Source of the DNA: Vespa crabro
Taxonomy: Eukaryota > Arthropoda > Insecta > Hymenoptera > Vespidae
NCBI RefSeq assembly: GCF_910589235.1
Contig: NC_060967.1
Coordinates: 3,149,938 to 3,213,937, forward strand
Length of the DNA stretch: 64,000 nucleotides
Direction: 5' to 3'
The notes beneath the pieces are model-generated. The model made no database searches. It was not told the origin of the DNA and was given only the letters and a program-made list of their open reading frames with translations. Position numbers and translations under genes: made by a program. Position 1 is the stretch's first letter, and every line of letters begins with the position of its first letter. Below are positions 25,423-38,062 of this stretch, piece after piece.

Positions 25423-27962
25423 CACCACCTCGATGGTCACCGCTAATGCCGCTGCATCCGTGGAGGGGTTGCAAGGAGAACACTCTACTGAGGTAAGTTT
25501 TAGCTAATTAGAGTTATTTTTAGAGAGAACCTTTTCTCTACCTCAGCACGTATTCCTACTCTCATTATCCCTTTTGCAGATGGACCAGCAGAACGTTACC
25601 AGGCCTACGTTGAAGAGACCTGAGTCTGATCTGGAAGGTCAGTTACAGATTGTTCCTGCGCTTTATAACGTAGAGTATGATTCTTTTCCTTATTTTCTTT
25701 AGTTCAATAAATTTTTCTCTTATCAGTTATACAATGTTGTACAATATCTTTGAACGAATTAGTTTTTGTTTTATTTCTTAACAGATCCTATACCAAAAAA
25801 GCGTCACAAAAATCCACAGCCAAAAAATGCAGTATGTGCTTTAAACGAATTAAAAACCGGAGCAGTATACAAGGTAGTTGGTCAAACTGGGCCTACTCAT
25901 GCTCCTATATTTACCATCGCCGTGCAGATAGATGGACAGACTTACGAGGGAAAAGGACGTACCAAAAAGATGGCCAAACATGCGGCTGCTGAACTTGCTT
26001 TAAGGAATATAGTGCAGTTTCGTAACACACCGGAAGTACATCAAGCTATTAACACGTGCCAGCCTGTCGTTCCCCTGGAACCTGATTTTACCAGTGACGT
26101 CACAGAGAGAGATAATCATCTTGTAAATGCATTCAAAACATTGACTCAAGAACCAAAGAATACTAATAAATTTTTGGACAAAGGTCCCGTTGCCCTTATC
26201 AATGAATTATATCCTGGAGTTGTATACAAATGTATATCGGACAGCGGAGAAAGTTATGCTAAATTTACAATATCTGTAACAATCGATGGAGAAACTTTCG
26301 AAGGCACTGGCCCGAGTAAAAAGTTGGCCAAAGCTGCTGCCAGTAAAGCAGCCTTGGCAAAATTAAGGAACGTTCACAGTTCCTCTTTTTGCATTCAGCT
26401 CCCTGTTCGTGTATTACCTAACTTCTCGAATTCTGGTCATTGGCAGGAACAAATGACTTTGCCACAAATCTTGGCAGATAAAATAGGAAAAATGGTAAAT
26501 CAAAAATTCACTGAACTTATACAGAGCAAGCCACAACATGCTCGACGTAAAGTATTAGCCGGCATAGTGCAAACGAATGGGTCGGATGCCGAATTAATAT
26601 GCGTCACTACTGGTAAAGCGTAGATCTCTGTAAAAACTGTTTTGGAGGTAATAGGATTTTGATCCGTTTTTATTCGTTTAAGGTACAAAATGTGTATCCG
26701 GGGATCATTTAAGCGTAAGCGGTAGGGCCCTAAATGATTGCCATGCGGAAGTGGTAGCACGACGATGTCTCTGTGAATATTTATACAAGCAATTGGAGTT
26801 GCATACCGAAAATCGTTCTGCCGAGTCTGTTTTGGAACGTATAAAGAAAGGGTTTAGATTAAAGCAGGGAATTCAGTTTCATTTATACATAAATACAGCT
26901 CCTTGCGGTGATGCCAGAATATTTTCTCCTCATGAAGAAAACGAATCGGTGGACAAACATCCTAACAGAAGGGCCAGAGGTCAATTAAGAACCAAGATAG
27001 AATCAGGAGAAGGTACGATACCTGTGAAGAGCAGCGAAGGAATTCAGACTTGGGATGGTGTTCTTATGGTAGGTACAGGGTTCTAAAATTTAACTATTAC
27101 GAATTATTTTATCCCTTTAATAATTTTAGTTAACATTTATTTATTTATTTCAATTCACAGGGACAAAGACTGCTGACGATGTCGTGTTCAGACAAAATAG
27201 CTCGATGGAACGTACTTGGTGTGCAAGGTGCACTTCTAAGCCACTTCATCGAGCCAATTTACTTCCACAGCATCGTTCTCGGCAGTCTGTTGAACCCAAG
27301 TCATATGTATCGAGCTGTTTGCGGTCGTATCGAAAATACTATTCAAGGTTTACCACCACCGTATAGGCTCAATAAACCATTGATGAGCCTCATAACTTCG
27401 TCTGAAGTTAGACAACCAGGCAAGGCACCGAATTACAGTGTAAATTGGACTATTGGTGCGTATGTTTAGTTCGTATAATATATCTTTTTCCAGTCGTAAC
27501 GAGTATTTTTCTTTTTAATAATATACGCAGGTCAAAGCGAAGCAGAAGTTATAAATTGTACAACCGGAAAGGACGAATTGGGTAAACCCTCTAGGATTTC
27601 AAAACAGGGTCTCTTCAGGAAGTTCTTCAGTCTATTAGGTAAATTGGATACAATCGACGATGCCGATCAAAATCAATGCCGTCATTACCTCGATGCTAAA
27701 TCATCGGTTCAAGATTACTCTGTAAGTTATTGTTATATAATATTCGTTACAGAGACATTCATATACATGCAAGATATATATATATATACACACACGCACA
27801 CATACAGATACATATATGCAAAGAAAAAAAATTGTTGTTTTATTCTGTTTTCTTTTATGATAGCTTGCCAAACGTCAATTGAAGGACGCGTTTGTACGCG
27901 CTCAACTAGGTAGTTGGGTAAAAAAACCGATTGAGCAAGATATGTTCGAGGTGGATATCTGA
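25400..27962 (+). CDS. Adar: Adenosine deaminase acting on RNA (ADAR)
   Basis: Seven coding exons join in phase: 25400-25492, 25580-25637, 25785-26612, 26683-27068, 27161-27455, 27531-27721 and 27864-27962, giving 649 residues. Two double-stranded RNA-binding domains come first. dsRBD1 lies at about residues 63-130 (PKNAVCALNEL to the KKMAKHAAAELAL helix). dsRBD2 lies at about 175-245 (PVALINELYPGVVYKC to KKLAKAAASKAAL). The deaminase domain follows: HAE with zinc ligand H347 and proton-shuttle E349, PCGD with C401, and SCSDK with C464. SGEGTIPV and the GSLLNPSHMYRAV region are family hallmarks. The enzyme converts adenosine to inosine in structured RNA, mainly in the nucleus; in insects it recodes neuronal messages. 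The lone deaminase with two dsRBDs matches insect Adar (ADAR2-like). The start at the first of two adjacent ATGs is chosen because it is in frame with exon 2. The N-terminus may vary by alternative first exons. Confidence 0.96.
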
Positions 27963-29136
27963 CTAAATCAGAGTATCGATGCGAACCCAACGAATAGGAT
28001 AAACTCTCAGTTAGTGGAGTATGTAGTTCCTAGTGTAAAATAGATCGCTCGTTCGGCGTGTCATGCTATGGCAGAATTTGGCATCAGTAAAGCATAAATC
28101 GTAGGATGTTAAAAGCAAATATTTTGACTTTGTCACTGCACGATTCAACGACTAGTAAACATGTCGCGTTCAAAGTGTACAATGAATCAATTGTTTTCGA
28201 TTTTAATCGAAAGCAAAATCAAATCGGTACTCTTCGAATTTTTTGATCTTAAATGCTAGTCACACGTCAATTTTTGACAGTTTCTATAGACTGGTAGATA
28301 GATAAGGCGAAAAATTTCGTTTCATAAGCGTTAATAATTAATCGAAGGGTGCAAGAGTATTAGAATGTTTTAGATTTTACTTTCTGTCGGTGTGTCGAGA
28401 AATCTGTGGATATTTCAGGATGAAACGAGTCAGCACATATCCATTTTTCGGAGTCTTATTGTTAAACTTTGTCGTCGTTCTCGTACATCTATCTAAGTTT
28501 TATTGGACGAAACAGAAATCGACGAAAGACCCTTTACATCCTCCTTCTCTTTCTTCCTTTTAATTGACTTCACTGCCTACCAATTTTCCTCGAGGAACCT
28601 ATGCTTCGTGGTTAAGCTTCGATCAAAAACTTTTCACGTAAATTTTATTTAACTTTCATATTTTATTTCAACGTTTTCTTTAAATAAAAGCTATCGTTAT
28701 AGTACAATTATTCGGAACGGACCAAAGTGTAGTTTCAAATTTCAATAGCCTGAGTAATGTACGTGATACCGCAAACTCTAATTCAACGAGTCTATTGTGT
28801 CGACAATGTGTATCCGGGTCACTTATTTCTAGGAGCTGTTGTATCTGCATTCATATACAGTCTCTATATACCTATATAGATAAAGAGAAGAAGAGAGATC
28901 CTCTTGAAACAATTCTCTTTTTCTCTTTCACTTTTATTTGAAACTTTATAGGTCTTACTTCTGGATAATAATTAAGCGATTTTAAAGGAGTTTTAGTAAT
29001 GTCATCGTTTTCCTCAAATAGTTCTTCCCTTTTTTTTATCCGTATGCAATTTATTTAACGTGCAATAAGTTTTGATTTAAAATAAGAAATATCTTAAGTA
29101 TCCAGGCTATACCACTAGCAAAGTTGGATCCTCGTT

Positions 29137-29222
29137 CCTCTCTCTCTTCCTCTCTCTCTCTCTTCCTTTCTCTCACTCTCTCTCTCTTCCTTTCTCTGCA
29201 TTTCCCCTCTCCTTCACTCTTC
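29137..29222 (+). repeat. (TC)n microsatellite
   Basis: CT dinucleotide runs with TTCC interruptions. Confidence 0.85.
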
Positions 29223-30363
29223 CTTTTAGAAATCCAAGCCATCATTAGAACGAACTCAGACTCCGCGGTTATTTTTCCTGAGGTCCCTCGCGGGAAAAAT
29301 CAATGTCCAGTACCGTGCAGCGAGGGATCTACCCGCGTAGCTGCGGTATTGTTTTAGTAGGGCTCTAGTATTTACTGCATCCCTGTGAAAGGCTGTGACC
29401 GGATCCAGATTTTAACGAAGGATTTTTTTAAAGACATCTTAATCGTTTATTGTATCGTGGAATTTGATAAACGAACAAGAAGAAGCGAAAGACATTTTCG
29501 ATGGCGAAAAATCAATCGAAAAAATATAAAAAAGATATCTTTGTGAAAAAATAAGACGTTTCTTTTCTTCGACGTTTCATTTATCGTCTTCGTGAATCCT
29601 TCGGTGAGAGAAGAGCGTCCTTCAACAGTTCGATGTCGTTACCATTAATTTTGATAGCACGTATGTGAGAATGCATGTGCGTGTATGTATGTATGTATGA
29701 GAAAGATTAGATGAATTAGTGCGAGTGTTTACGTTTACCAAAGAGAAAATAAAACGTGAGAGAAATGTGAGAGCAATGCTATTTAAAGAGTAAAGTATTA
29801 GTAGAAGAGTAAGTTATAAATATTAATAAATAAATTAGCGGATGATTATTTAGAAAGTCCTAAGATCGTTGCCTCACTGTGCCAGTATTACAATTATAAT
29901 GCAATTCTGCCGTAGTGACACACTGCCCGAAGTCGGTCTAGTTTTGCGTCAAAGAACTCGACGACTCCGCCCGTGTTGCTTCTTTCAATTTACTCTCCTC
30001 GATTACCAAAACCAAAATATTTGCGTTCGTATTTATGTATGTTAAGTTCATATCTACGTTTTTAGTTGCATTTAGTTTATCGACAAGTATTTTAGAAGAA
30101 AAAAAGAAAATAAGAGAGAGAGGGAATATCGGAATGAAATGGAGCTATATATACGTATACAATATATTTATCGATAAAGTTAAACTCATCTACGTATCAC
30201 ATCAAATATTAGCTCTATGTAATTTTTTTGTTTATGTAGATGTAGTTAACGTAAATATTTACGTTTTTTTATACTCGTTTCTTCGATTTACTCTCACTCA
30301 ACATAATATTTTTTCACATCATCACTGATAATGACAATCCTAGGATTTTAGTTTGGTCTTCTT

Positions 30364-30364
30364 T

Positions 30365-30395
<31 letters not shown>

Positions 30396-30397
30396 TT
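30364..30397 (+). repeat. (TTTA)n tetranucleotide repeat
   Basis: About eight units of TTTA/ATTT in tandem. Confidence 0.9.
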
Positions 30398-31417
30398 CTG
30401 TTGTATATGATATTATTAATATTTTCTTGCCTTAAAAAAAAAGCACAGATATTTGCTAGAAGTAGCTAGAAATTTATTTATTTTGTTTATTTCGTTATGA
30501 TAAGGCATTTATTTTTATATTATTTTTGTTTTTTTTTTTGTGATAAAACCATAAAATTAATGATATCAACGAAAATGATTTCGCTTTGTTTAAATTGAAG
30601 CTGTTATTTTTATATTGTTATATTCTATAAGCATGTATTATATGCATAAAAAGAACAGTGCCATAATAGAATATCATGTTGCAAATCGATTCCAACAGGT
30701 TCAATATTTTCAACATCTTTTTTCTATTTTTGTTACTTTTTTCTCTAATATAATCTCTGACATTCTTTCCCTTTCTTTCCTTTCCTCCCTCCCCCTCTCT
30801 CTATTTCTATTTCTATTCATATCTTTCTTCTCAAGAAAGAACGATGCATTTCTTTCGTTGTAGTGCGTAACAAACGTACGTAGCAACGATCGTGCCAAGA
30901 AACGCAATCGTTACGTTGCATCATACATTAACATAAACATTAATCCTCTATAACTTTCAAATTATGTATTATCATATATGCATCTCATTTCATATCCTCG
31001 TTAAAAAGAAAAAAAAAAATTCATTTCAAAATCGTACCCATAAGTTGTTTACTAAGTATAAATCATATTTGATGTAATATAATATGAATATGAATATTTG
31101 AATTATTTGAGTTATAAGAAAAATTGGGTTATAGAGGATTAAAAAGCACGATGAAAGAGTAAAGAAGACATAGGTGCTTTTTTTTCTTATTGTTAGCTGA
31201 CGCTTCTTCTAGTAGTCGAGACCCGTTTGTTGGTTCTATCGCCCTCCGGCTAAGTGAAAACGAAAAAAAAAGGAGGCTACGATGTTAAATACGACAAAAA
31301 CAACGAGCCATCATTCGTAGTACGAAAGCTCAAGGGCGTACATGCCTCCATTCTCCTTCTCTCTTTCATCATTGTACTTGTGCAGTAGTAGCAGTAACGA
31401 TAGCAGCGAGGTATCAT

Positions 31418-31419
<2 letters not shown>

Positions 31420-31468
<49 letters not shown>
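31420..31468 (+). repeat. (TA)n microsatellite
   Basis: Pure TA tract continuing into TATG/TATA variants to about 31515. Confidence 0.95.
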
Positions 31469-31475
<7 letters not shown>

Positions 31476-32134
31476 ATAATGTATATGTGTGTATATATAT
31501 ACACATATATATACACACCAAAGGAATCGCGTAAAAACATACACGTACATGTAATACGTATACATATGTACTTATACATATAAATATAATACATTTTTAG
31601 AAAAAGATTATATACCACTTAGTGGTCGAAAAGTGATCGGTATAAATTTTGAGAGTGAGAATTTAGTTATTAATTATTACTCAGTAGTTTTAGTAGAATT
31701 TAAAAAGAACTTCGATTTCCAGTTTCTCTCCTGTTATACGATGACATTATCTATTTACAAGTAGAAACAGTATCGCGGGTGAGTCACCTAAAACTAAAAT
31801 ATAAATATATCTCGGTTATTTTTGATGATAAAAATAAAATTTCTGAAGAAGAATATGTTTAATTCGAAGGGGTTGATATAGGAGTGAAAACTTTTACTTA
31901 TATATCATATTTTTTACAATATAGGGATAAAATGGAACTCGATTCTCTTGATTATGAATAAAATGTAAAACAGATCAAGATATATTTTAAACGTTTATTA
32001 TAATAAAAACGAAATATCGTCCTTCAAGTCCTTATATTTTTTAATCTTATAAAATATTTTGTGGAAGATGAAATAAAATGAAGCGACTAATGTGTACTCA
32101 AATTTTCTTAAGACAATACTATTTATAATGATGA

Positions 32135-32136
<2 letters not shown>

Positions 32137-32176
<40 letters not shown>
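32137..32176 (+). repeat. (AT)n microsatellite
   Basis: Pure AT tract of about 38 bases after a short ATG repeat. Confidence 0.95.
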
Positions 32177-32178
<2 letters not shown>

Positions 32179-32439
32179 TAATGTGTTTGTTAGAAGTCTA
32201 TTAAAGTACACGTTAAATACTAATTGACATTGTTGTTAGGATATAAAATTAAGAACTATTGAATATCGTAAGTAAATTTGTAGTATTTTTGTTTAGAGTG
32301 ACCACAATAGATTAATTTTTTAATCCCCGCTATATGAATTTTTTCGAATAAAAAGCTTCTTCAAAAATCTTTTCTTATCATCACAAGTAATAAAGATGTT
32401 CATGTTTCACACTTTTAAATGACTCTCCCGATATGTACA

Positions 32440-32488
32440 CATACATATATATATGTGTGTGTGTGTGTATGTATGTATGTATATATAG

Positions 32489-32520
<32 letters not shown>

Positions 32521-32522
32521 AT
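32440..32522 (+). repeat. (TG)n then (AC)n compound repeat
   Basis: TATG/TG units followed by a long AC run. TG and AC blocks are mutually complementary, so the tract can form a hairpin. Confidence 0.9.
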
Positions 32523-32743
32523 ATCTCGAGCTCGTTTTCGAGTTATCGAAAGAACATCGAGTATCGAGCAGGAAAAATTTTCTTATAGTCAGCTAGATTT
32601 TAAGCTTGACTAGTGCCTCTAGATGTAATTTCTCCGATAAGTAAGAAAATCAATCTAGTTGAAATTACAAATAAATATCTTTATTTATCAACATCTAAAA
32701 AATGAAAAAAAAAACTAAGAAAAAAGAGCGAACAAAGACAAAG

Positions 32744-32747
32744 CAGG

Positions 32748-32802
<55 letters not shown>
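32744..32802 (+). repeat. (GA)n microsatellite
   Basis: About 55 bases of nearly pure GA. Confidence 0.95.
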
Positions 32803-32804
<2 letters not shown>

Positions 32805-33830
32805 CACGAATCAATGAATGAGCGAACGAAACGCGACCGACACTTTTCTTCGTCTTCTTTTTATTTCACTTAACTCTCTATTAAAATATTAATGATTTGA
32901 CTTTTTTGTGCGCTTAAAAAAAGAAATTTTATGGACTCGTGTGTGGTTTTAAAAAAAGAAAATATGGAAGATGAAATCTTTTTACTCACAGATTTCTTCT
33001 CTATGATCTGGTATTCATAATTTCAAGCGAGATTAGTGGAAGAAATACATTTGTTTTTGCATATTGTAAGCGTGCGCGAGAAATTGCAGCCGCTAGCTTT
33101 TTACACGCTCAACAATACTTATCGTCATTGTGTTTTGTAATTTATTTTGTTTTTTTCTTCTTTTTTTTTTTTCAAAAGAAATGAGTAAGGTAATGAGCGC
33201 GAATTCAAGTTTTTTAAATAAAAAGAAAATCTGTTGCAATCGAGAAAACGATGTTAGCGATCAATTACCTCGCATCGACACTTAACAAGATCTTTTTATA
33301 AAACAAAAGAAAAAGGATCTAACTTGAAAATATTTTGAGATAGAGAAAATAAATATATAAGAGCCATCATTTTTTTTTTCAGACTTTATAGAATTAGATT
33401 TATATGATTATATTTATATGATTATTTTTATAGGATTTTCTTATTTTTTAAACCAACGATTTAAAATTTAAAATTTTAATAGTTTTGGAATAGAAAAGAA
33501 CATATAACAGGTGTAGTTTTTTTCTTCAAACTTTATAGATATTACATTTCCATCACGTGTATATGGGAATTAATTATCTTCCGATAACGATCTATGACAA
33601 TTAGTATATCGTATAGTCATCGTAGTATTTCGTACTTGATTTCGAATCTACTATAAGTGTATCTTTCTTTCAAGATCTTAATGAATAACAATAAATTCGA
33701 AGCATTGTTAATTGTTCCTCAGGTTCAATATTGTAAAAAAAAATAAGTTAGAAAGAAATTTGTAAGAAAAAAAATCTCGGTTAATGTGAATGATCAGGTA
33801 CGAAGTACGATCGATCTTCAGTACATTATT

Positions 33831-33872
<42 letters not shown>
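33831..33872 (+). repeat. (AT)n microsatellite
   Basis: Pure AT tract of about 40 bases. Confidence 0.95.
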
Positions 33873-33874
<2 letters not shown>

Positions 33875-36285
33875 CAGCTTAACATTTACGTGATATGTAT
33901 TCCCTTTTCTTTTTTCTTCTAATTATTTATGTATCCCCTTTTATTTTTTCGTCTAATTATATAGTTCTTATCGTGTCTTTGAATTTCCATATTACGAAAA
34001 AGAGGCCAAGGCAAACGGTATATATAAAGACGGACAACTCGTAGAATTTTAAACAATCGATATAAAATGACGTATATCGGTCGTTCTTCGAAAATTAACA
34101 GAAAGATGTTTTAGTCTGTGAATTTGTCTCATTTTTTGGTTTTTTTATTTTTTTTTCGTTAATTAAAACTTTCTAAATCTCAAAATTAAACAGCGCGACG
34201 TAAAATATAAACCTACCTTTAAATTCACAAAGATCAGCGATGAAAAATCGTAAGCTTCAAGATCAGAGATTGTCTATCAAGTTGGCATATCTCTCTTCGT
34301 ATATTCCTCAATACGATTCGGGTCGAACGAGAATAAAATGATGATAAATGTTGAATAAACTTTTTAAAGACAATTTTATTTTGAAACACACCTTTCCCCA
34401 AGAGGCAGAACATTCGAATTCGTTACGTTTTCACGATATTTCGTTTAGGAAAGACATCATTTTTCTTTCAAAGTAGATGATTGATCAGGAAATGGATGAT
34501 TGCGTAAGCAGCGATAATAATCGAGGCACGATCGAGAAGCTTTTGATATTGAAATTTGTTATATAGCCTATGATATGATAGCGCTTTTTTTACTTATTTT
34601 AAATTTTAGAATCATCACATACAATTCATTTTTCAATTTCGTATAATATAACTAAATAAAACTTTGGTTAAGTTCGTCTTAAATAGGCTACGAAATAATG
34701 GATACTCTGAGTTATTGGATAATTTAGTGGTGAGAATAATTCGTAAACACGAAATGCACCGAGGGAAACCCAGGTTTTAAATATCGGCCCAGCCAGAGCC
34801 CATTTTTTTCGTAGGCCTATAAAACGTTACAATAACGTCGCAAATTAGAATTATACTACGCAGAATGAATCGTCGTCCGTGAGTACGCTCCCACTATATG
34901 GACAATTAGAATACGAGCGCAGATTACAGTACATATACTTCATTACGGACAGAATGTATACTTTATCGCTAACATATGATCACATTTAATATTTTATTGA
35001 GTCTGGTAAATTATTGATTTCTTGTTAAATCGAAACAATGCAAAATTTTAACGAGTGACTATATCTCGAGTCCTCGTTGGTAACGAAAAAATAGATATAA
35101 ACTATATATTATTGAACCAAACGAAGTTTTACAACAATCAATATGTTCTATTAATCTATATATGATTGATCTATATATGATATGACGCTATGCGATATGA
35201 TAGAATTCGTTTCTTCAAAAAGGATTTATGATGATCGAAATCGAAGGACGACGATGATATTTTTCTTTTTTATCTTCTTATCTTAGAAGAATCTTATTAT
35301 ATGAACTAGGTGACAAAAAAAAAGTATGTTAACATATAATATGTCGTCGAACAAGTAAAGTGGATATGTTCGCTAATTTTTACATAAGAATTACCATATA
35401 ATATCTACAAGATGATCGAGAATAGATCACTATGGATCATCTAATGGTCGAGATGGTGTGCATATGATACGTGAACGTTGCCGATTTAATGCGTTATTAA
35501 TATTGTTATAAACCAATTTCACGATAATTTCATATAAGCGGGACATGGTATCCCAAGAGATTTTCTTTCTATATACCATATATTATCCCTGAATGCTTAT
35601 CCTACAGTGAAACGTAGAGCATTATGTAATAATAAAAGTTGTATATAGTGAACAATGAAATATTCGAAGTATTTCGATTAACCATACTATTTTGGGCAAT
35701 CTGAAATATCAGTTGACACTTCTTTCATTAATGCATTTATCAGCATATGTTTCTCGTTTGATTTTCTTGGAAGAACTTTCATCTTTCCTATATACAAACT
35801 TTTCTTAATTATCTAGAAACAAACAAGAAGCGAATGACATCAGTTTTCTCATCGATATGATTATTTATAAATATCGAAGTCTGTAAATGATCCGAATTAA
35901 AAGATTCCCACAAACAAAATTAATTGTTTATTATTTTATAATAATTCAACCCAACAAATATATTTAATATTTGTCTGAAATAATCAATCTGTCTTATTAT
36001 AACGGATTATCTTTTGTTTTTCATTATTTATAAATATTTAATTATAGCGATTAAAAAACTGACGTTATCGATTGGTCGTATCTTTAATACATTCAGAGAG
36101 ATAACATATAATACATAGTAAGAGGAATTTGGCCAAATGGAGACGCAACCATCACTATACAGATGTGATTTATGGCTGCCGCAGACATTCATACATGACA
36201 TACCTATACGCAAAAAGAAAATTGCATTATGTATCTTAAGTATTGCTTTACGTATCTCGTTGGGATTCGAACTTAGAATGCAAAA

Positions 36286-36374
36286 TATCAGGTTGATTCA
36301 TAAATATAAGTACTATTATATAATTAAGGAGTTTATTACAATAAAATAGCATTTATTTATTAATCAACCCGATA
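36286..36374. mobile_element. Mariner-like miniature element (MITE)
   Basis: Two nearly perfect inverted ends, TCAGGTTGATTCATAAATA at 36288 and, on the other strand, TCGGGTTGATTAATAAATA ending at 36372, enclose a 47-bp AT-rich core. Each end abuts a TA dinucleotide (36286-36287 and 36373-36374), the target duplication of Tc1/mariner transposons. The AGGTTGnnTnATAA pattern matches ends of mariner elements from insects. No transposase remains. Confidence 0.6.
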
Positions 36375-37329
36375 GCTATATGAAATCGAGTATCACTGCT
36401 GTTGTAAGTAAAAAATATATTGCAACCAAATGTTTTTGTTGCAATTCTGAATTAACATAATCAAATTTCGATATTCTAAAATTAAAAATGATTAGAAATA
36501 TATTTAAAAGTATTCCCTACATAAAATTTAGTCATAACGAAGATCTTGATCGCGATGATCTTGAAATGATTAAAACGTAGGATTCCAATGAGAAGTGATA
36601 TCAATAAGGCAATGATCGCGGTGCGAACTCGTTGGTACTTCCTATCGAGGAAGAACGATCGATTTAAAGAACGGACGCAATACGAATCGAGAAGATTAGA
36701 GAAGCCATCGGTTTCATACTTTCCTACAAAAATAGCTTTTATATCGAAAGAGATAGAGTTTACCGGTCGTTAAGTTTTAATTCAAAATTTCGCCCGTTTT
36801 ACTCTTAATTAAATATTCGATCGAGAAATAGATGCATCATTGTCGTAACGCGTTCGTTCTTTCAAATACGGCAACTGCTCTCGTTCTTTCCTTTCTCACA
36901 CCTTATATGTGTGTGTGTGTGTGTATGTATATGTGTATATATATATAACTTGTATGTATATATCTATATATATACTGCTATCTTAATTTTAGGGTTAATT
37001 TCGACAAGTCGAATAGGTACAACGTTAACTCTAGCTTTTTTTTTCTTTTTTCTTTCTTTTCCTTTTTCTTTTCTTTTTCTTGTGCCTCGAAGGATTGACG
37101 AGTAAAATATCCTTCTGCATAACTGCATTTGCAATAACATGCATTTGACGTTCGCTTTAATCGCGGTCTCTTTTTTCAACAGTGTTATACACGTATAACG
37201 ACGAAATATATTGTTATTATGATATCATATCACCGGAACTACTCGATAGAATATAAGGATTATTTTTACTGGTCTATTCGACAAATTAACGAATAGCATT
37301 CGGCAATAGAAACAGAAGAGGATTGTCAA

Positions 37330-37336
37330 ATGAGAA

Positions 37337-37403
<67 letters not shown>

Positions 37404-37440
37404 AGACACAGAAAAAGAGAGAAAGAGAAAGGGAGAGAGC
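37330..37440 (+). repeat. (GA)n microsatellite
   Basis: GA dinucleotides with AAAG and AGAC interruptions. Confidence 0.9.
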
Positions 37441-38062
37441 GAAATAGCTCGGCATTAAGAGAACAATATTTACAAGGAACAAACAGAACATCTTCCTTCC
37501 TTCAACGTTCCTTTCTAATTCTTTTCTAATAATCGAAAAGGAAGTCGTTGCTTTTTAGGTATGTATTCAGTTTTTCGTTGAACGAAAATGGACGTTTAAA
37601 TATTTTTCTTGAAAAGAAGACGATCCGTTTTAAACGAATCTCTCGACGATCTTTCGTAGAAGCGTCTAATTTAAGATTGAACGCATTCGACGACATTTGA
37701 AGGATAGTCATATTTAAAGTCAGACTTGTCAAGTAAGAAGAAGAAAGGAGCGTCAAATGCTTTGAAATCGTCGACTTTCTTCGGGTTGTGAATCATCGAA
37801 GAAAGATTTTCGTCGTTAAAGGCGCGTAGATCTCTCGCACGTACCTCTTTCGGATTCTTTTTTCCTTTCTTTTTTTTTCTTTTTTGGTCTCTCGGAGAAG
37901 AAACTCGTCCATTCTTGCAATAGGAGCAACTCTTCTTCGATATTCAGCCATCGGCAACGAAGCTAATCGGTTCGTGTAAAAGATGCGCGAGACTTAGAAT
38001 GAATCCAACTAACTGGTGGATTCCAACAAGACGTTATTCGAGGATCAATTGCACTTGGCTCA

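Larger units (their letters stand above)
27963..38062. other. 10-kb stretch between convergent Adar and Mfsd6: 3' UTRs and intergenic
   Basis: No exon is supportable on either strand. Candidate polyadenylation signals (AATAAA) follow Adar near 28683 and 29747, so part of this is probably a long Adar 3' UTR. Two patches are less AT-rich than the rest: 29240-29350 and 34740-34960. Otherwise it holds many microsatellites and one short mariner-like element at 36286-36374. Confidence 0.5.

Noticed and set aside
36255..36280. GGGATTCGAAC resembling a tRNA B box
   Set aside because: No A box, no cloverleaf stems and no oligo-T terminator at the proper distance.
37225..37529. Leu/Ser-rich and Arg/Glu-rich frames
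   Set aside because: Simple (GA)n repeat read on two strands.
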